Origin: Asticcacaulis sp. AC460
Lineage (GTDB): Bacteria > Pseudomonadota > Alphaproteobacteria > Caulobacterales > Caulobacteraceae
NCBI RefSeq assembly: GCF_000495795.1
Contig: NZ_AWGD01000035.1
Span: 90,672-154,671, forward strand
Reading direction: 5' to 3'
Length of the DNA: 64,000 bases
Every line of letters begins with the position of its first letter. Position 1 is the first letter of the stretch. The notes beneath the pieces were generated by a model. It searched no databases. It was not told the DNA's origin and worked only from the letters and a program-made list of their open reading frames with translations. Positions 16,711-25,685 of the stretch are shown one piece after another. Both the position numbers and the translations under genes were made by a program.

Positions 16711-19684
16711 GGGCGGCATCCCAGGCGGCGACGGCTTCCGCATCGCGTACAGACAGGTCCGGATACCGGGCGTCGCTGCCGACTTCGGGCAGGATACGCC
16801 ACGACCTCTGGCACTTTTTCCCTTCGGCGGGTTGGAAGACCACGGCGACCGTGTTGACGCCGTCCAGGCGGAAGGCCTCGTCCGGCGCCGCCTCCAGGCT
16901 CAGCGTCGCCTGCGAGGTGCGGAAGACCTCGGCGGCGTCGATCAAGTCGCCGGAATTGTCGGCAAAGGCTTCGTACAAAGCGATATCAGCGATGTGGACC
17001 ACAGGCGCGGCTTCCAGGGCCGAACCGATGACCTTGTCGCGACGCTTTTCCTCCAGGGCGGCGGTGACCACCGACAGGACGGTTTCGATCTTGCCCCAGC
17101 GTACGGCCTCCGAAGGATTGGCCCAGCGTTCCGGCACCGCTTCGAGAACGCGGAACAGGTTGGCCGTCTCCTTCGGGAAGCGCGACGCCCAGGCCTCTTC
17201 GGCGGTGAAGGTCATGATCGGTCCCAGCCAAGCCGTCAGCCGTTCGAACAGGATGTTCAGCACGGTGCGGCAGGCGCGGCGGCGGATTTCTGTCGGCTGG
17301 TCGCAATAGAGGCTGTCCTTGCGGACGTCGAAATACAGGGTCGACAGGGTCTGCGAACAGAACTCGCTGACGGGACGGATGACGGCCGCGAAGTCATAGA
17401 CCTCGTAGGCGGCGCGCACCTTCTGATCCAGGGCGTGCACCTCGTGCAGGATATAGCGCTCCAGCGACGGCAGGTCCTGGTATTCGACCGCTTCGGCGGC
17501 GTCATAGCCGTTCAACGCCCCCAGCAGGTAACGCATCGTGTTGCGCAGCTTGCGATAGGCATCGACCGTGGTCTGGATGATCTGCTTGCCGATACGGAGG
17601 TCTTCAGAATAGTCGGAGAGCGCGACCCACAGGCGCAGGATTTCGACGCCTGATTCTTTGGCGATGTCCTGCGGCGCGACGACATTGCCCAGCGACTTGG
17701 ACATCTTCATGCCCTTCTCGTCGAGCACGAAGCCATGGGTCAGCACGCCCTTGAACGGGGCGACCCCGCGCGTGCCGCAGGATTCGAGCAGCGACGACTG
17801 GAACCAGCCGCGGTGCTGGTCCGAGCCTTCGAGATAGAGGTCGGCCGGCCAGGCGGTATCGCCGCGCCCTTCCAGGGTGAAGGCATGGGTCGAACCTGAG
17901 TCGAACCAGACATCGAGGATGTCGGTGACCTTTTCGAAGTTCTCCGGATCGTAGCCGTTGCCGAGGAAGTCGGCGTCCGGCCGGGTGAACCAGGCGTCAG
18001 CGCCTTCGGCCGCGATCAGCTTGATGATGCGGGCATTGACGGCTTCATCGCGCAGTGGCTCGCCGGTCGCCTTGTCGACATACATGGCCAGCGGCGTACC
18101 CCAGTTGCGCTGACGGCTGATCAGCCAGTCCGGACGCGTTTCGACCATGCCGCCGATGCGGTTGCGGCCCGAGTCGGGATAGAACTGGGTGGCATGGATG
18201 CCGCGCAACGCCTTGGTGCGCAGGCTGTCACCGTCCTCACCATCCATGCGGATAAACCACTGGGGGGTGTTGCGGAAGATGACCGGCGCCTTGGAGCGCC
18301 ACGAATGCGGGTACGAGTGCTCGACCCGGCCGCGCGCCAGCAGCAGACCAGCCTCGATCAGCTTGTCCATGACGGCGCCATTGGCGGGGCCGAACTTGCC
18401 GGCCTTCTTGCCCTCGACCTCCAGCACCTGCAGCCCGCCGAACAGCGGCACGTGCGGATAGTAGGCGCCGTCGGGATTGACCGTGTCGGGGATGGAATCG
18501 AGCGAGCGGCCCGACTTCAGCCACACCAGGTAGTCGTCCGTACCGTGACCTGGCGCCGTGTGCACGAAGCCCGTACCGGCGTCGTCGGTGACATGGTCAC
18601 CGGCCAGCATCGGCACCTCGAAACCATAACCGGCATCCAGCGTCGCCAGCGGATGGGCCAGGACAAAGCCCGACATGACATGGGCCGGGACATCTACGAC
18701 CTTGTTCCAGGCCGACGCGTTGGCGGCGACCAAGACGCCTTCGGCCAGCTTGTCGGCCAGGATCAGCTTGTCGCCCGGCTTGGCCCACGGCGCGAAGCCC
18801 AGCTCAGCCTCGGTCTTCATGCCGGTGATCTCATAGACCGAATAGGCGACCTTGGGGTTGAAGCTGACGGCGCGGTTGGCGGGGATGGTCCACGGAGTGG
18901 TCGTCCAGATGACGACATGGGCGTTGGCCAGCTGTTCGTTGAGCTCATCGGCCTCTTCGGCCGTGTCGCCGAAGACCTGGGAGGTGGCGGTATTGGTCAC
19001 CGGGAAACGCACCCACACGGTCGGCGACACATGCGGATGGTATTCGACCTCGGCATCGGCCAGAGCGGTGCGTTCGACCGGCGACCACATCACCGGCTTG
19101 GAACCGCGATAGAGCTGGCCCGACATCAGGAACTTGTGGAACTCGGCGGTCACCTTGGCTTCGGTGTCGAAGTCCATGGTGGCGTAACGCTGGTCCCATT
19201 CGCCCAGAACGCCCAGGCGCTTGAACTCCTCGCGTTGGACGTCGATCCATTGCAGGGCATATTCGCGGCACGCCTTGCGGAACTCGGCGGCGGGGACCTC
19301 GTCTTTCTTGCGGCCCTTGGCGCGGAAGGCTTCCTCGATCTTCCATTCGATCGGCAGGCCGTGGCAGTCCCAACCCGGAACGTAGTCGACATCATAGCCC
19401 AGCAGGAAGCGCGACCGGACGACGAAGTCCTTCAGGATCTTGTTCAGCGCGTGGCCGATATGGATATTGCCGTTGGCATAGGGCGGGCCGTCGTGCAGCA
19501 CGAACAGCGGCGCACCGGCGTCTTTGCGGGCCTTGCGGACGGCGTGATACAGGTCGGCTTCCGCCCACTTTTTCAGCATTTCGGGCTCGGCCTTGGGCAG
19601 GCCGGCGCGCATGGGAAATTCGGTCTCGGGCAGGAAGACGGTGTCGCGGTAATCGCGTGTCGGATTGGGATCGGTATCGGGCAT
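16703..19684 (-). CDS. ileS: Isoleucyl-tRNA synthetase
   Basis: Class Ia synthetase of 993 residues charging tRNA-Ile, with the editing CP1 domain present. The HIGH motif is GNIHIGHALNK (His75 and His78) and the KMSKS loop is KGMKMSKSLGNV near residue 660. GRVEHSYPHSW and the WLISRQRNWGTPL segment are typical. Near the C-terminus, where many bacterial IleRS proteins have a Cys4 zinc knuckle, only one Cys remains (GKKCQRSWRILPEVG). About 260 bases separate the start from the divergent sugar dehydrogenase gene; no leader peptide or riboswitch was recognised there. Confidence 0.97.
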   Translation of the reverse strand: MPDTDPNPTRDYRDTVFLPETEFPMRAGLPKAEPEMLKKWAEADLYHAVRKARKDAGAPLFVLHDGPPYANGNIHIGHALNKILKDFVVRSRFLLGYDVDYVPGWDCHGLPIEWKIEEAFRAKGRKKDEVPAAEFRKACREYALQWIDVQREEFKRLGVLGEWDQRYATMDFDTEAKVTAEFHKFLMSGQLYRGSKPVMWSPVERTALADAEVEYHPHVSPTVWVRFPVTNTATSQVFGDTAEEADELNEQLANAHVVIWTTTPWTIPANRAVSFNPKVAYSVYEITGMKTEAELGFAPWAKPGDKLILADKLAEGVLVAANASAWNKVVDVPAHVMSGFVLAHPLATLDAGYGFEVPMLAGDHVTDDAGTGFVHTAPGHGTDDYLVWLKSGRSLDSIPDTVNPDGAYYPHVPLFGGLQVLEVEGKKAGKFGPANGAVMDKLIEAGLLLARGRVEHSYPHSWRSKAPVIFRNTPQWFIRMDGEDGDSLRTKALRGIHATQFYPDSGRNRIGGMVETRPDWLISRQRNWGTPLAMYVDKATGEPLRDEAVNARIIKLIAAEGADAWFTRPDADFLGNGYDPENFEKVTDILDVWFDSGSTHAFTLEGRGDTAWPADLYLEGSDQHRGWFQSSLLESCGTRGVAPFKGVLTHGFVLDEKGMKMSKSLGNVVAPQDIAKESGVEILRLWVALSDYSEDLRIGKQIIQTTVDAYRKLRNTMRYLLGALNGYDAAEAVEYQDLPSLERYILHEVHALDQKVRAAYEVYDFAAVIRPVSEFCSQTLSTLYFDVRKDSLYCDQPTEIRRRACRTVLNILFERLTAWLGPIMTFTAEEAWASRFPKETANLFRVLEAVPERWANPSEAVRWGKIETVLSVVTAALEEKRRDKVIGSALEAAPVVHIADIALYEAFADNSGDLIDAAEVFRTSQATLSLEAAPDEAFRLDGVNTVAVVFQPAEGKKCQRSWRILPEVGSDARYPDLSVRDAEAVAAWDAAHA

Positions 19685-19947
19685 GGCTTTTCGTCAGGTA
19701 TGAGTGTGTCGGCAATAGGGCAGGGGCTTACTCCCGGCGCGGCTTTTCCGCACCGGGCGTCAAATTCGTATGACGGCCCCAAACATCGACATGCGAAGGG
19801 CTTTAACAGAGCGCTCCGGCCTTGCCTAGCGGGAAAGGAAGACTTAAGTCACATGTGTGTCGCAGCGGAAGGACGGTCCCCGGCGAACGGTTTTCTGGCC
19901 CGGCGCGTTAAAGCTGCCGGGGCTCATCCACAAAGAGAGGGATCGCC

Positions 19948-21087
19948 ATGAAGTTCATGTCCTTAGTCTGCGTTGCCGCCATGGCCTTTGCCGCCGGCGC
20001 CTGCCAATCCCAGTCCGCTCCGGGCGGCGAAGGCCCCTATAGCGAAGGCGAGGCGCCGTTCACCGTCACGGAAGTGGCGCGGTTCGACTCGCCCTGGGCC
20101 ATGACCTTTTTGCCGGACCGCAGCCTGCTGGTCACCGAAAAGTCCGGCAAGCTGAAATGGTGGGCGAACGGCGCGGCCAGGGACGTCGCCGGCGTCCCCG
20201 CGGTAAAGGATGACGGCCAGGGCGGGCTTGCCGACGTTGTGCTGGCGCCGGACTACGCCGCCTCCAACACCGTCTATCTCAGCTGGATCGAAGCCGGCAG
20301 CGGCGGCAACAGCGGCGGTGTTGTCGGGCGCGCCAAACTGGTACTGGACGGCGCGCCGCACCTGGAAGGGCTGAATGTGATCTGGCGGCAGGATAAGGTC
20401 GACGGCGACGGCCATTTCTCGCAGCGCCTCGCCTTTTCGCCGGATGGCAAATATCTGTTCGTCACCTCAGGCGAACGTCAAAAGTTCGATCCCGCCCAGG
20501 ACCTGAAGCTGAACCTGGGCAAGGTCCTGCGTCTGCTACCCGACGGCACGCCGGCGCCGGGCAATCCCTTCGCCGGGAAAGGCGGCAATTCCGACCAGGT
20601 CTGGAGCTACGGCCACCGCAACCTCTATGGCCTGGCGTTCGACAAGGACGGCCGGCTGTGGGAGCACGAAATGGGCCCCCAAGGCGGCGATGAGGTCAAT
20701 CTGATCGTCGAAGGCAGGAACTACGGCTATCCGATCGTGTCGAACGGCGACCACTATGACGGCCGGGAGATTCCCGATCATCCGACTCGTCCGGAGTTCG
20801 AAGCCCCGAAACTGTGGTGGAACCCGTCGATCTCGCCGTCCAGCATGTTGATCTACAGCGGCTCGAAATTCCCGCAATGGAAGGGCGACATGTTCATCAC
20901 CGCCTTGTCCGGCCAGTCTCTGATCCGCGTTGACCTGGACGGCGATAAGGCGACCAAGGTCGACCGCTGGGATATGGAGACGCGTGTCCGTGAGGTCGAG
21001 CAGGGGCCTGACGGCGATATCTGGTTGCTGGAAGACGGTTCCGGCGACCCCGGCGGCCGTCTGCTGCGGCTTACGCCGAAGGGCTGA
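19948..21087 (+). CDS. PQQ-dependent aldose sugar dehydrogenase-type lipoprotein
   Basis: A 379-residue protein with a lipoprotein-type signal (MKFMSLVCVAAMAFAAGAC) and the glucose/sorbosone dehydrogenase six-bladed propeller. Recognisable pieces are SPWAMTFLPDRSLLVTEK, DGQGGLADVVLAPDY, YGHRNLYGLAFD, HEMGPQGGDEVN and GRNYGYP, which include the PQQ- and calcium-contact positions of the soluble aldose sugar dehydrogenase family. Predicted to oxidise periplasmic sugars with PQQ; no PQQ synthesis genes lie in the window. The ATG follows GAGAGGG. It is the first of three plus-strand genes placed between ribF and ileS, which are neighbours in many proteobacteria. Confidence 0.85.
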   Translation: MKFMSLVCVAAMAFAAGACQSQSAPGGEGPYSEGEAPFTVTEVARFDSPWAMTFLPDRSLLVTEKSGKLKWWANGAARDVAGVPAVKDDGQGGLADVVLAPDYAASNTVYLSWIEAGSGGNSGGVVGRAKLVLDGAPHLEGLNVIWRQDKVDGDGHFSQRLAFSPDGKYLFVTSGERQKFDPAQDLKLNLGKVLRLLPDGTPAPGNPFAGKGGNSDQVWSYGHRNLYGLAFDKDGRLWEHEMGPQGGDEVNLIVEGRNYGYPIVSNGDHYDGREIPDHPTRPEFEAPKLWWNPSISPSSMLIYSGSKFPQWKGDMFITALSGQSLIRVDLDGDKATKVDRWDMETRVREVEQGPDGDIWLLEDGSGDPGGRLLRLTPKG

Positions 21088-21152
21088 TTGGCTACTGGCA
21101 TATTTTGACAGTACCCGGCGATATTCCCTTACCTATTGTAGGGAGTATCGCC

Positions 21153-21785
21153 ATGTCCCAGACGGCTGAAAAGATCGATTTCAAAACCGAGTACAAGACC
21201 CTGTACGGCCCGCCCCAGAAGGACTTTGTCCTCGTTGAAGTGCCGCCATTGCCCTATCTGATGTTCGACGGCTGCGGTGACCCGAATACCGCGCCCGTCT
21301 ATCAACACGCCGTCGAGGCGCTCTACTCCCTGTCCTATACGCTCAAGTTCATGAGCAAACGCGCCTTCGGCCGCGACTATGTCGTCGGTCCCCTGGAAGG
21401 ATTGTGGTGGGCCGACGACTACGGCGCCTACACCCATTCCGGCCGGCGCGACGAGTGGAGTTGGACCATGATGATCCTGCAGCCCGACTGGATTGAGGCC
21501 GGCCACCTCGATGCCGCCAAGGCCGAAGTTCTGATGAAGAAGGGCCTGCCGGGGGTAGAAACGGTACGGCTGGAAACCCTGGATGAGCGCTTGTCCGCCC
21601 AGATATTGCACATCGGATCCTATGCCGACGAGGCGCCGACCCTGGCGCGTTTGCATAGCGAATGGCTGCCGCAGAACGGCCTGACGGAACGCGGCAAGCA
21701 CCACGAAATCTACCTCAGCGATCCCCGGAAGGTCGAACCGGCCAAGTTGAAGACCATCCTGCGCCAGCCGGTGCGCAAACTCTGA
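21153..21785 (+). CDS. GyrI-like domain protein
   Basis: The start at 21153 (MSQTAEKIDFK) has GGGAG 8 bases upstream, better than the in-frame ATG at 21105. The 210-residue protein has the GyrI-like/SOUL-type small-molecule-binding fold: an opening LVEVPPLPYLMFDGCGDPN strand pair, a central YVVGPLEGLWWADD, and a closing HEIYLSDPRKVEPAKLKTILR. This family is often annotated as a regulator but has no DNA-binding domain here. The physiological ligand is unknown. It follows the sugar dehydrogenase gene by 65 bases. Confidence 0.8.
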   Translation: MSQTAEKIDFKTEYKTLYGPPQKDFVLVEVPPLPYLMFDGCGDPNTAPVYQHAVEALYSLSYTLKFMSKRAFGRDYVVGPLEGLWWADDYGAYTHSGRRDEWSWTMMILQPDWIEAGHLDAAKAEVLMKKGLPGVETVRLETLDERLSAQILHIGSYADEAPTLARLHSEWLPQNGLTERGKHHEIYLSDPRKVEPAKLKTILRQPVRKL

Positions 21786-21836
21786 CTTGCGTCTAGTCTT
21801 CCGCTTTGACACTGTCCGGTAAAAGCGGAGGTTTTT

Positions 21837-22463
21837 ATGCGTATCCCTGTCATCCTGGTCTTGGCGGCCCTGGCCGGTTGTTCAGCCGCGCCGAAGACGG
21901 AAGCGCCGAAACCTTCCCAGGCGGCTGCCGAGACCTTCACGGGCTGCGAATGGCAGGAGGTTAAAGGCAAGACGCTGTCGATCTGGTCCTATGCCTGCGG
22001 TCCCAGCTTCGGCGGCATCCGTCTGGTCGCCGATGACAGCCTGCCGGGTTTCAGCCTGAAGATGGATGGCGAATCCGGCAGCACGGTGATCCAGCCGGTC
22101 ATCCGCACCTTTACCAAGGCGGCCGACGCGCCGATCGAGTCGATCCTGCCGCAGATCCAGACCCTGTCGCCGGGCAAGGACACTGCGACATGTGCTCTCG
22201 TGCTGGCCCAAGACCCGACCGCCGATCCGTCGTCGCGCAAGCTCTACGAACTGGCGCCGACCGGCGACGCCAAGGCACGCTGGGACAAAAATGTCGGGAC
22301 CGGCGAAGACCCGACACCGCCCTGCGGCGATCTTGGCGTGGCCTTTGCCGGCAACCAGGTCTTCGAAGTGATGCCGGACGATCCGACCCGGGTGGTCTAT
22401 ATCAACTACGGCAGCGAGATTCAGATCTTCGACACGAGCACTCTGAAAGTGCTCAAGCGCTGA
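21837..22463 (+). CDS. Hypothetical lipoprotein
   Basis: A 208-residue protein with a short lipoprotein signal (MRIPVILVLAALAGC; lipobox LAGC) and a mature domain with several Cys residues (WSYACGP, ATCALV, PPCGDLG) that could form disulphides in the periplasm. I do not recognise a family. The 3' end overlaps the convergent ribF gene by 11 bases, which argues against strong downstream regulation. It ends the three-gene plus-strand insertion between ribF and ileS. Confidence 0.65.
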   Translation: MRIPVILVLAALAGCSAAPKTEAPKPSQAAAETFTGCEWQEVKGKTLSIWSYACGPSFGGIRLVADDSLPGFSLKMDGESGSTVIQPVIRTFTKAADAPIESILPQIQTLSPGKDTATCALVLAQDPTADPSSRKLYELAPTGDAKARWDKNVGTGEDPTPPCGDLGVAFAGNQVFEVMPDDPTRVVYINYGSEIQIFDTSTLKVLKR

Positions 22464-23451
22464 ACCACGCCCGTGCGTCGCTGGCGTCCTTCTGGATTTG
22501 CACGCGCATCTCTTCGAACGAGTCGAACTTCGCTTCCGGCCGGATAAAGTCGCGCAGCAGGGTCTCGACCGTCTGGCCGTAAATCTCGTCCTTGAAGTCG
22601 AAGAGATAGGTTTCCAGCAATTCGATATTACCGCCGACCGTCGGGCGTATGCCGATATTGCTGACGCCATTGACCACCCTACCGTCGCCGAGGCGTGTCT
22701 GGGTGACATAGATGCCGTAGCGCGGCCGCAGATAGTCATCCAGGCGGATGTTCAGGGTCGGAAAGTCGATGGTGCGCCCCTGCTTGGCGCCGTGGATGAC
22801 CTCGCCGACATAGGCCTGGGGGCGGCCGAGGATATTCTCGGCGGTGCGGGCATCGCCGGCGAGCAAAGCGTCGCGTACCGCCGACGACGACAGCTTGTGT
22901 CCGGCATGATCGGTTTGCAGCGGGAGGATGTCGGTGGTAAAGCCGAACTGCTCGCCGAACGCCACCAGGTCCTTTGCATGGCCGCCGCCGCGCTTGCCGA
23001 ACTGGAAGTCGAAACCGGCCGAACAATGGCTCAAGGCCAGGTGATCGTGCAGGATGATCCGCGCAAACGCTTCAGCATCCAGCGACGACAGGTTGCCGTC
23101 GAAGCGGACGATCAGGGCATAGTCGACGCCCAGGGCTTCGAAGGCGCGGACTTGCTGCGACATTCGCATCAGACGGAAAGGGGCGCCATCCGGGCGGAAG
23201 AAGCTTTGCGGGTGCGGATCGAAACAGATGACCGAGGATCGCGCCCCGGTCCGCGCCGCGGCGACGATGGCGCTTTCAATGACATGCTGATGGCCGATAT
23301 GGACGCCATCGAAACTGCCGATGGCGGCCGCGGTACCCTTGGGCAATTCGCCGCCCAGAACGGTAACACTGCCGTCCTGCTGCACGGTCAGCACCAGGGC
23401 GGTCAGGCGCTGGGGCCGCAGGGCTTTGGGCAGGCTATCGAAGGGAAACAT
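22453..23451 (-). CDS. ribF: Bifunctional riboflavin kinase / FAD synthetase
   Basis: Makes FMN and FAD from riboflavin. The N-terminal adenylyltransferase domain carries GSFDGVHIGHQHVI (the HxGH nucleotidyl-transfer motif) and the C-terminal flavokinase domain carries GRTIDFPTLNIRL, RYGIYVT, NGVSNIGIRPTVGG and ETYLFDF. The length of 332 is slightly above the usual 310 because of about 20 extra N-terminal residues. Normally upstream of ileS-lspA; here three plus-strand genes separate them. Confidence 0.95.
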   Translation of the reverse strand: MFPFDSLPKALRPQRLTALVLTVQQDGSVTVLGGELPKGTAAAIGSFDGVHIGHQHVIESAIVAAARTGARSSVICFDPHPQSFFRPDGAPFRLMRMSQQVRAFEALGVDYALIVRFDGNLSSLDAEAFARIILHDHLALSHCSAGFDFQFGKRGGGHAKDLVAFGEQFGFTTDILPLQTDHAGHKLSSSAVRDALLAGDARTAENILGRPQAYVGEVIHGAKQGRTIDFPTLNIRLDDYLRPRYGIYVTQTRLGDGRVVNGVSNIGIRPTVGGNIELLETYLFDFKDEIYGQTVETLLRDFIRPEAKFDSFEEMRVQIQKDASDARAWFSA

Positions 23452-23547
23452 GATCGATCCAGGCGGTGATGATGACTTGATCGCCGCCTGGCAAGGGCGA
23501 CTGCCCGCCGCCGCTTATGCGGCGAGCCATGCGGCGTTTGAGCTCTA

Positions 23548-23970
23548 CTAAAGTCTTTTGGGCGCGATCACCACAGCGGTGCCATCGACAAAGGTCTTGT
23601 TGCGGACCTTGACGACGGTGCTGAGGGTCACGTGGCCGGATTTCAGGTCAATGGCGGTGATGGTGACGATCACTGTGGCCTCGTCGCCCGGACGCACGGC
23701 GCGCTTGAAGTTCAGCGACTGCGACACATAGATGGCGCCGCGGCCGGGCAGGTCCGAAGCCAGGGTGGCCGAGATATAGGCGCCCATCAGCATGCCATGG
23801 GCGATTCGGCCCTTGAACGGCGAGGCAGCGGCGAAGGCCTCATCGACATGGACCGGGTTGTGGTCGGTCGACACATCGGCAAAGGCGGCGATGGCGGCGT
23901 CATCGACCGTGAACACGCGCGAGGCGGTCTGGTCGATACTCAGTTCGTCGAGGTAAAAGCTCTGGCTCAT
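23548..23970 (-). CDS. MaoC-like (R)-specific enoyl-CoA hydratase
   Basis: A 140-residue single hot-dog-fold hydratase. The hydratase-2 motif is present as DVSTDHNPVHVDEAFA (catalytic Asp and His), followed by GRIAHGMLMGAYIS. The size and sequence resemble PhaJ-type enzymes that hydrate trans-2-enoyl-CoA to (R)-3-hydroxyacyl-CoA, for example feeding polyhydroxyalkanoate synthesis; the substrate is inferred only. Its upstream 276-base region is AT-rich and shared with the divergent cheY gene. Confidence 0.85.
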   Translation of the reverse strand: MSQSFYLDELSIDQTASRVFTVDDAAIAAFADVSTDHNPVHVDEAFAAASPFKGRIAHGMLMGAYISATLASDLPGRGAIYVSQSLNFKRAVRPGDEATVIVTITAIDLKSGHVTLSTVVKVRNKTFVDGTAVVIAPKRL

Positions 23971-24246
23971 GGTTGTGCTTTAGGTGAACCGCACGATACG
24001 AACAAGAGGTCAGGGCGTTGCAACCGATACGATTCTTGTCCCGCTACGGGACGATTCGTTGAAATTAATCAGATAGCTTCACTATGATTCGTGGTTAATT
24101 TAAGATATATCATTGAAATATAAAAGAAATAAATCGAAACGCTCTTAACCTGATTTTATCGGGTTTGATCGATATTGGGACCTGTCTTCAAACGAAGGGC
24201 CTGCGTCCTGCAGGGCCCAACCTTAGAAAAAGTGGGGCGTTTACAC
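23971..24246. promoter_or_regulatory. AT-rich divergent promoter region between maoC-like gene and cheY
   Basis: This 276-base gap is much AT-richer than its surroundings from about 24060 to 24170 and contains several TTAA-type words (24093, 24099, 24144). None forms a full TTAA-N7-TTAA pair, so I do not call a CtrA site. A GC-rich imperfect hairpin (around 24197-24220, GGGCCTGC...GCAGGGCCC) lies 25 bases before the cheY start and would be in its leader. Confidence 0.35.
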
Positions 24247-24633
24247 ATGGCCATCGATATGTCCATGCCGGTCCTTGTCGTCGATGACTACAAGACTATG
24301 CTGCGGATCATTTCCAACCTGCTCAAGCAATTGGGCTTCGAGAATGTCGAAGAGGCTTCGGACGGCACCGAGGCGCTCGACAAGATGAAAAAGAGCAACT
24401 ACGGTCTGGTCATCTCCGACTGGAACATGGAGCCGATGACGGGCTATGAGCTGCTGCTCAAGGTCCGCGCCGATGACGGTCTCAAGAGAACGCCGTTCAT
24501 CATGGTCACTGCCGAAAGCAAGACCGAGAACGTGATTGCCGCCAAGAAAGCCGGCGTTAACAATTACATTGTTAAACCTTTCAATGCCGCGACTCTCAAG
24601 CAAAAGATCACGGCCGTTCTCGGCGAATTCTAA
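24247..24633 (+). CDS. cheY: CheY-type single-domain response regulator
   Basis: A 128-residue stand-alone receiver domain. The phosphorylation machinery is complete: acidic pair in VVDDYKTM, phospho-acceptor Asp in VISDWNMEPM, Thr in MVTAES and Lys in IVKPFNA. The ISDWNMEPMTGYELL stretch is strongly CheY-like. The start at 24247 is used because the upstream extension has no receiver homology. The cheZ-type phosphatase gene follows after 24 bases, so this receiver is the probable substrate of that phosphatase and a flagellar-motor regulator. Confidence 0.9.
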   Translation: MAIDMSMPVLVVDDYKTMLRIISNLLKQLGFENVEEASDGTEALDKMKKSNYGLVISDWNMEPMTGYELLLKVRADDGLKRTPFIMVTAESKTENVIAAKKAGVNNYIVKPFNAATLKQKITAVLGEF

Positions 24634-24657
24634 GTAATTCTTTTTGTTGGACTTATC

Positions 24658-25575
24658 ATGGCTCAGCCTGCATCCAAAAGGGACCAAGCCGTAGACTTGG
24701 AGGGATTCGATCCCGCCATGGTCGGCGAACTCGAGCCCAAGCTCATAAACCTGATGCAGCAGTCCGAGGCGCTGGTCGCCCTGATGCGCGGGTTTTTCCA
24801 GCAACTTGACAAAAAGCGTTCAGAAGAATTTCGCATCATCGCCGGCTATATCGCCAAGGCGAAGGAAGAAATTCGCGAAATGCGTCCCCACGACATTTCG
24901 CATGAACGTATCCCGACGGCCGGCGCCGAACTGGAAGCCATCACTCGCGACACCGAAAACGCCACCCATGCTATCATGAACGCCGCCGAGGAAATCATGG
25001 GCATGTCGGAGGCGACCCCTGGCTACAAGGCCAAGGTCGACGACGAAGTGATGAAAATCTTCGAAGCCTGCTCGTTCCAGGACATTACCGGACAACGCGT
25101 GTCCAAGGTGGTCAATGTCCTGAAGCAGATCGAGGAGCGTGTCGGCAAGCTGGCCAATACGCTCGGCGTCGACGACAAGCCGACGGAAATGACCGCCGAC
25201 GAAAAGCGCCGCCACGACCTGCTGCTGAACGGTCCCGCCATCGGCGGTCCGGAAACCAAGCAGGACGCGATCGACGCCATGTTCGACGAAGCTCCGGCCC
25301 CGGCTGTGAAGGTCGATGCCCTGGCCGCCAAGGCGCCCCCGGCTCAGGCCGCGGCCCCCGCGCCGAAGCCCGTTGCGCAAGCGCCTGCACCGGCTCCAGC
25401 CCCGGCACCCAAACCTGCCGCTCCGGCGCCTGCTCCAACTCCCGCTCCCGCCGCCAAGGCGCCGGAACCGGAAGCCACGAACAGCCAGGACGATATCGAT
25501 GCCTTGTTCGACATGCCTGCAGAGGATCTGAGCAAGCCCGCATCGCAGGACGATATCGACGCCCTGTTCGACTAA
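24658..25575 (+). CDS. cheZ: CheZ-type protein phosphatase with three CheY-tether-like motifs
   Basis: Predicted to dephosphorylate CheY-P and so control motor switching. Residues 1-165 form the long helical CheZ domain; the catalytic DITGQ segment is at 142-146, giving Asp142 and Gln146, equivalent to the catalytic Asp and Gln of E. coli CheZ. Residues 212-275 are a Pro/Ala linker. The C-terminal 10 residues SQDDIDALFD resemble the E. coli CheZ tail that tethers CheY-P; the same peptide occurs at 276-285, and a variant KQDAIDAMFD at 201-210. E. coli CheZ (214 residues) has a single tether. It lies directly downstream of cheY. No clear Shine-Dalgarno sequence was seen. Confidence 0.85.
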   Translation: MAQPASKRDQAVDLEGFDPAMVGELEPKLINLMQQSEALVALMRGFFQQLDKKRSEEFRIIAGYIAKAKEEIREMRPHDISHERIPTAGAELEAITRDTENATHAIMNAAEEIMGMSEATPGYKAKVDDEVMKIFEACSFQDITGQRVSKVVNVLKQIEERVGKLANTLGVDDKPTEMTADEKRRHDLLLNGPAIGGPETKQDAIDAMFDEAPAPAVKVDALAAKAPPAQAAAPAPKPVAQAPAPAPAPAPKPAAPAPAPTPAPAAKAPEPEATNSQDDIDALFDMPAEDLSKPASQDDIDALFD

Positions 25576-25646
25576 AAAACGAAGATAAGCAAAGACATCG
25601 AGCCGGCCTGTTTCAAGAGCCGACGGTGAAATATTGCGATGGTGCG

Positions 25647-25683
25647 GATAGCGCGGAGAGCCGGGGGCGGCTCCCGCGCTATC
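25647..25683. terminator. Hairpin between convergent cheZ and GNAT genes
   Basis: GATAGCGCGG and CCGCGCTATC type arms (25647-25683, with an inner AGCCG/CGGCT pair) form a stem of about 15 pairs with one two-base bulge. There is no strong T tract, so it may be a weak or bidirectional terminator. Confidence 0.5.
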
Positions 25684-25685
25684 TG

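Noticed and set aside
23450..23551. A 33-codon plus-strand frame starting opposite the ribF start codon, with AAGGGA upstream
   Set aside because: Too short, no recognisable feature, spacing of the supposed ribosome site is only three bases and it overlaps ribF regulatory sequence.
24090..24150. TTAA-rich stretch upstream of cheY as a CtrA binding site
   Set aside because: No TTAA-N7-TTAA pair with correct spacing; the words may simply reflect AT-rich composition.
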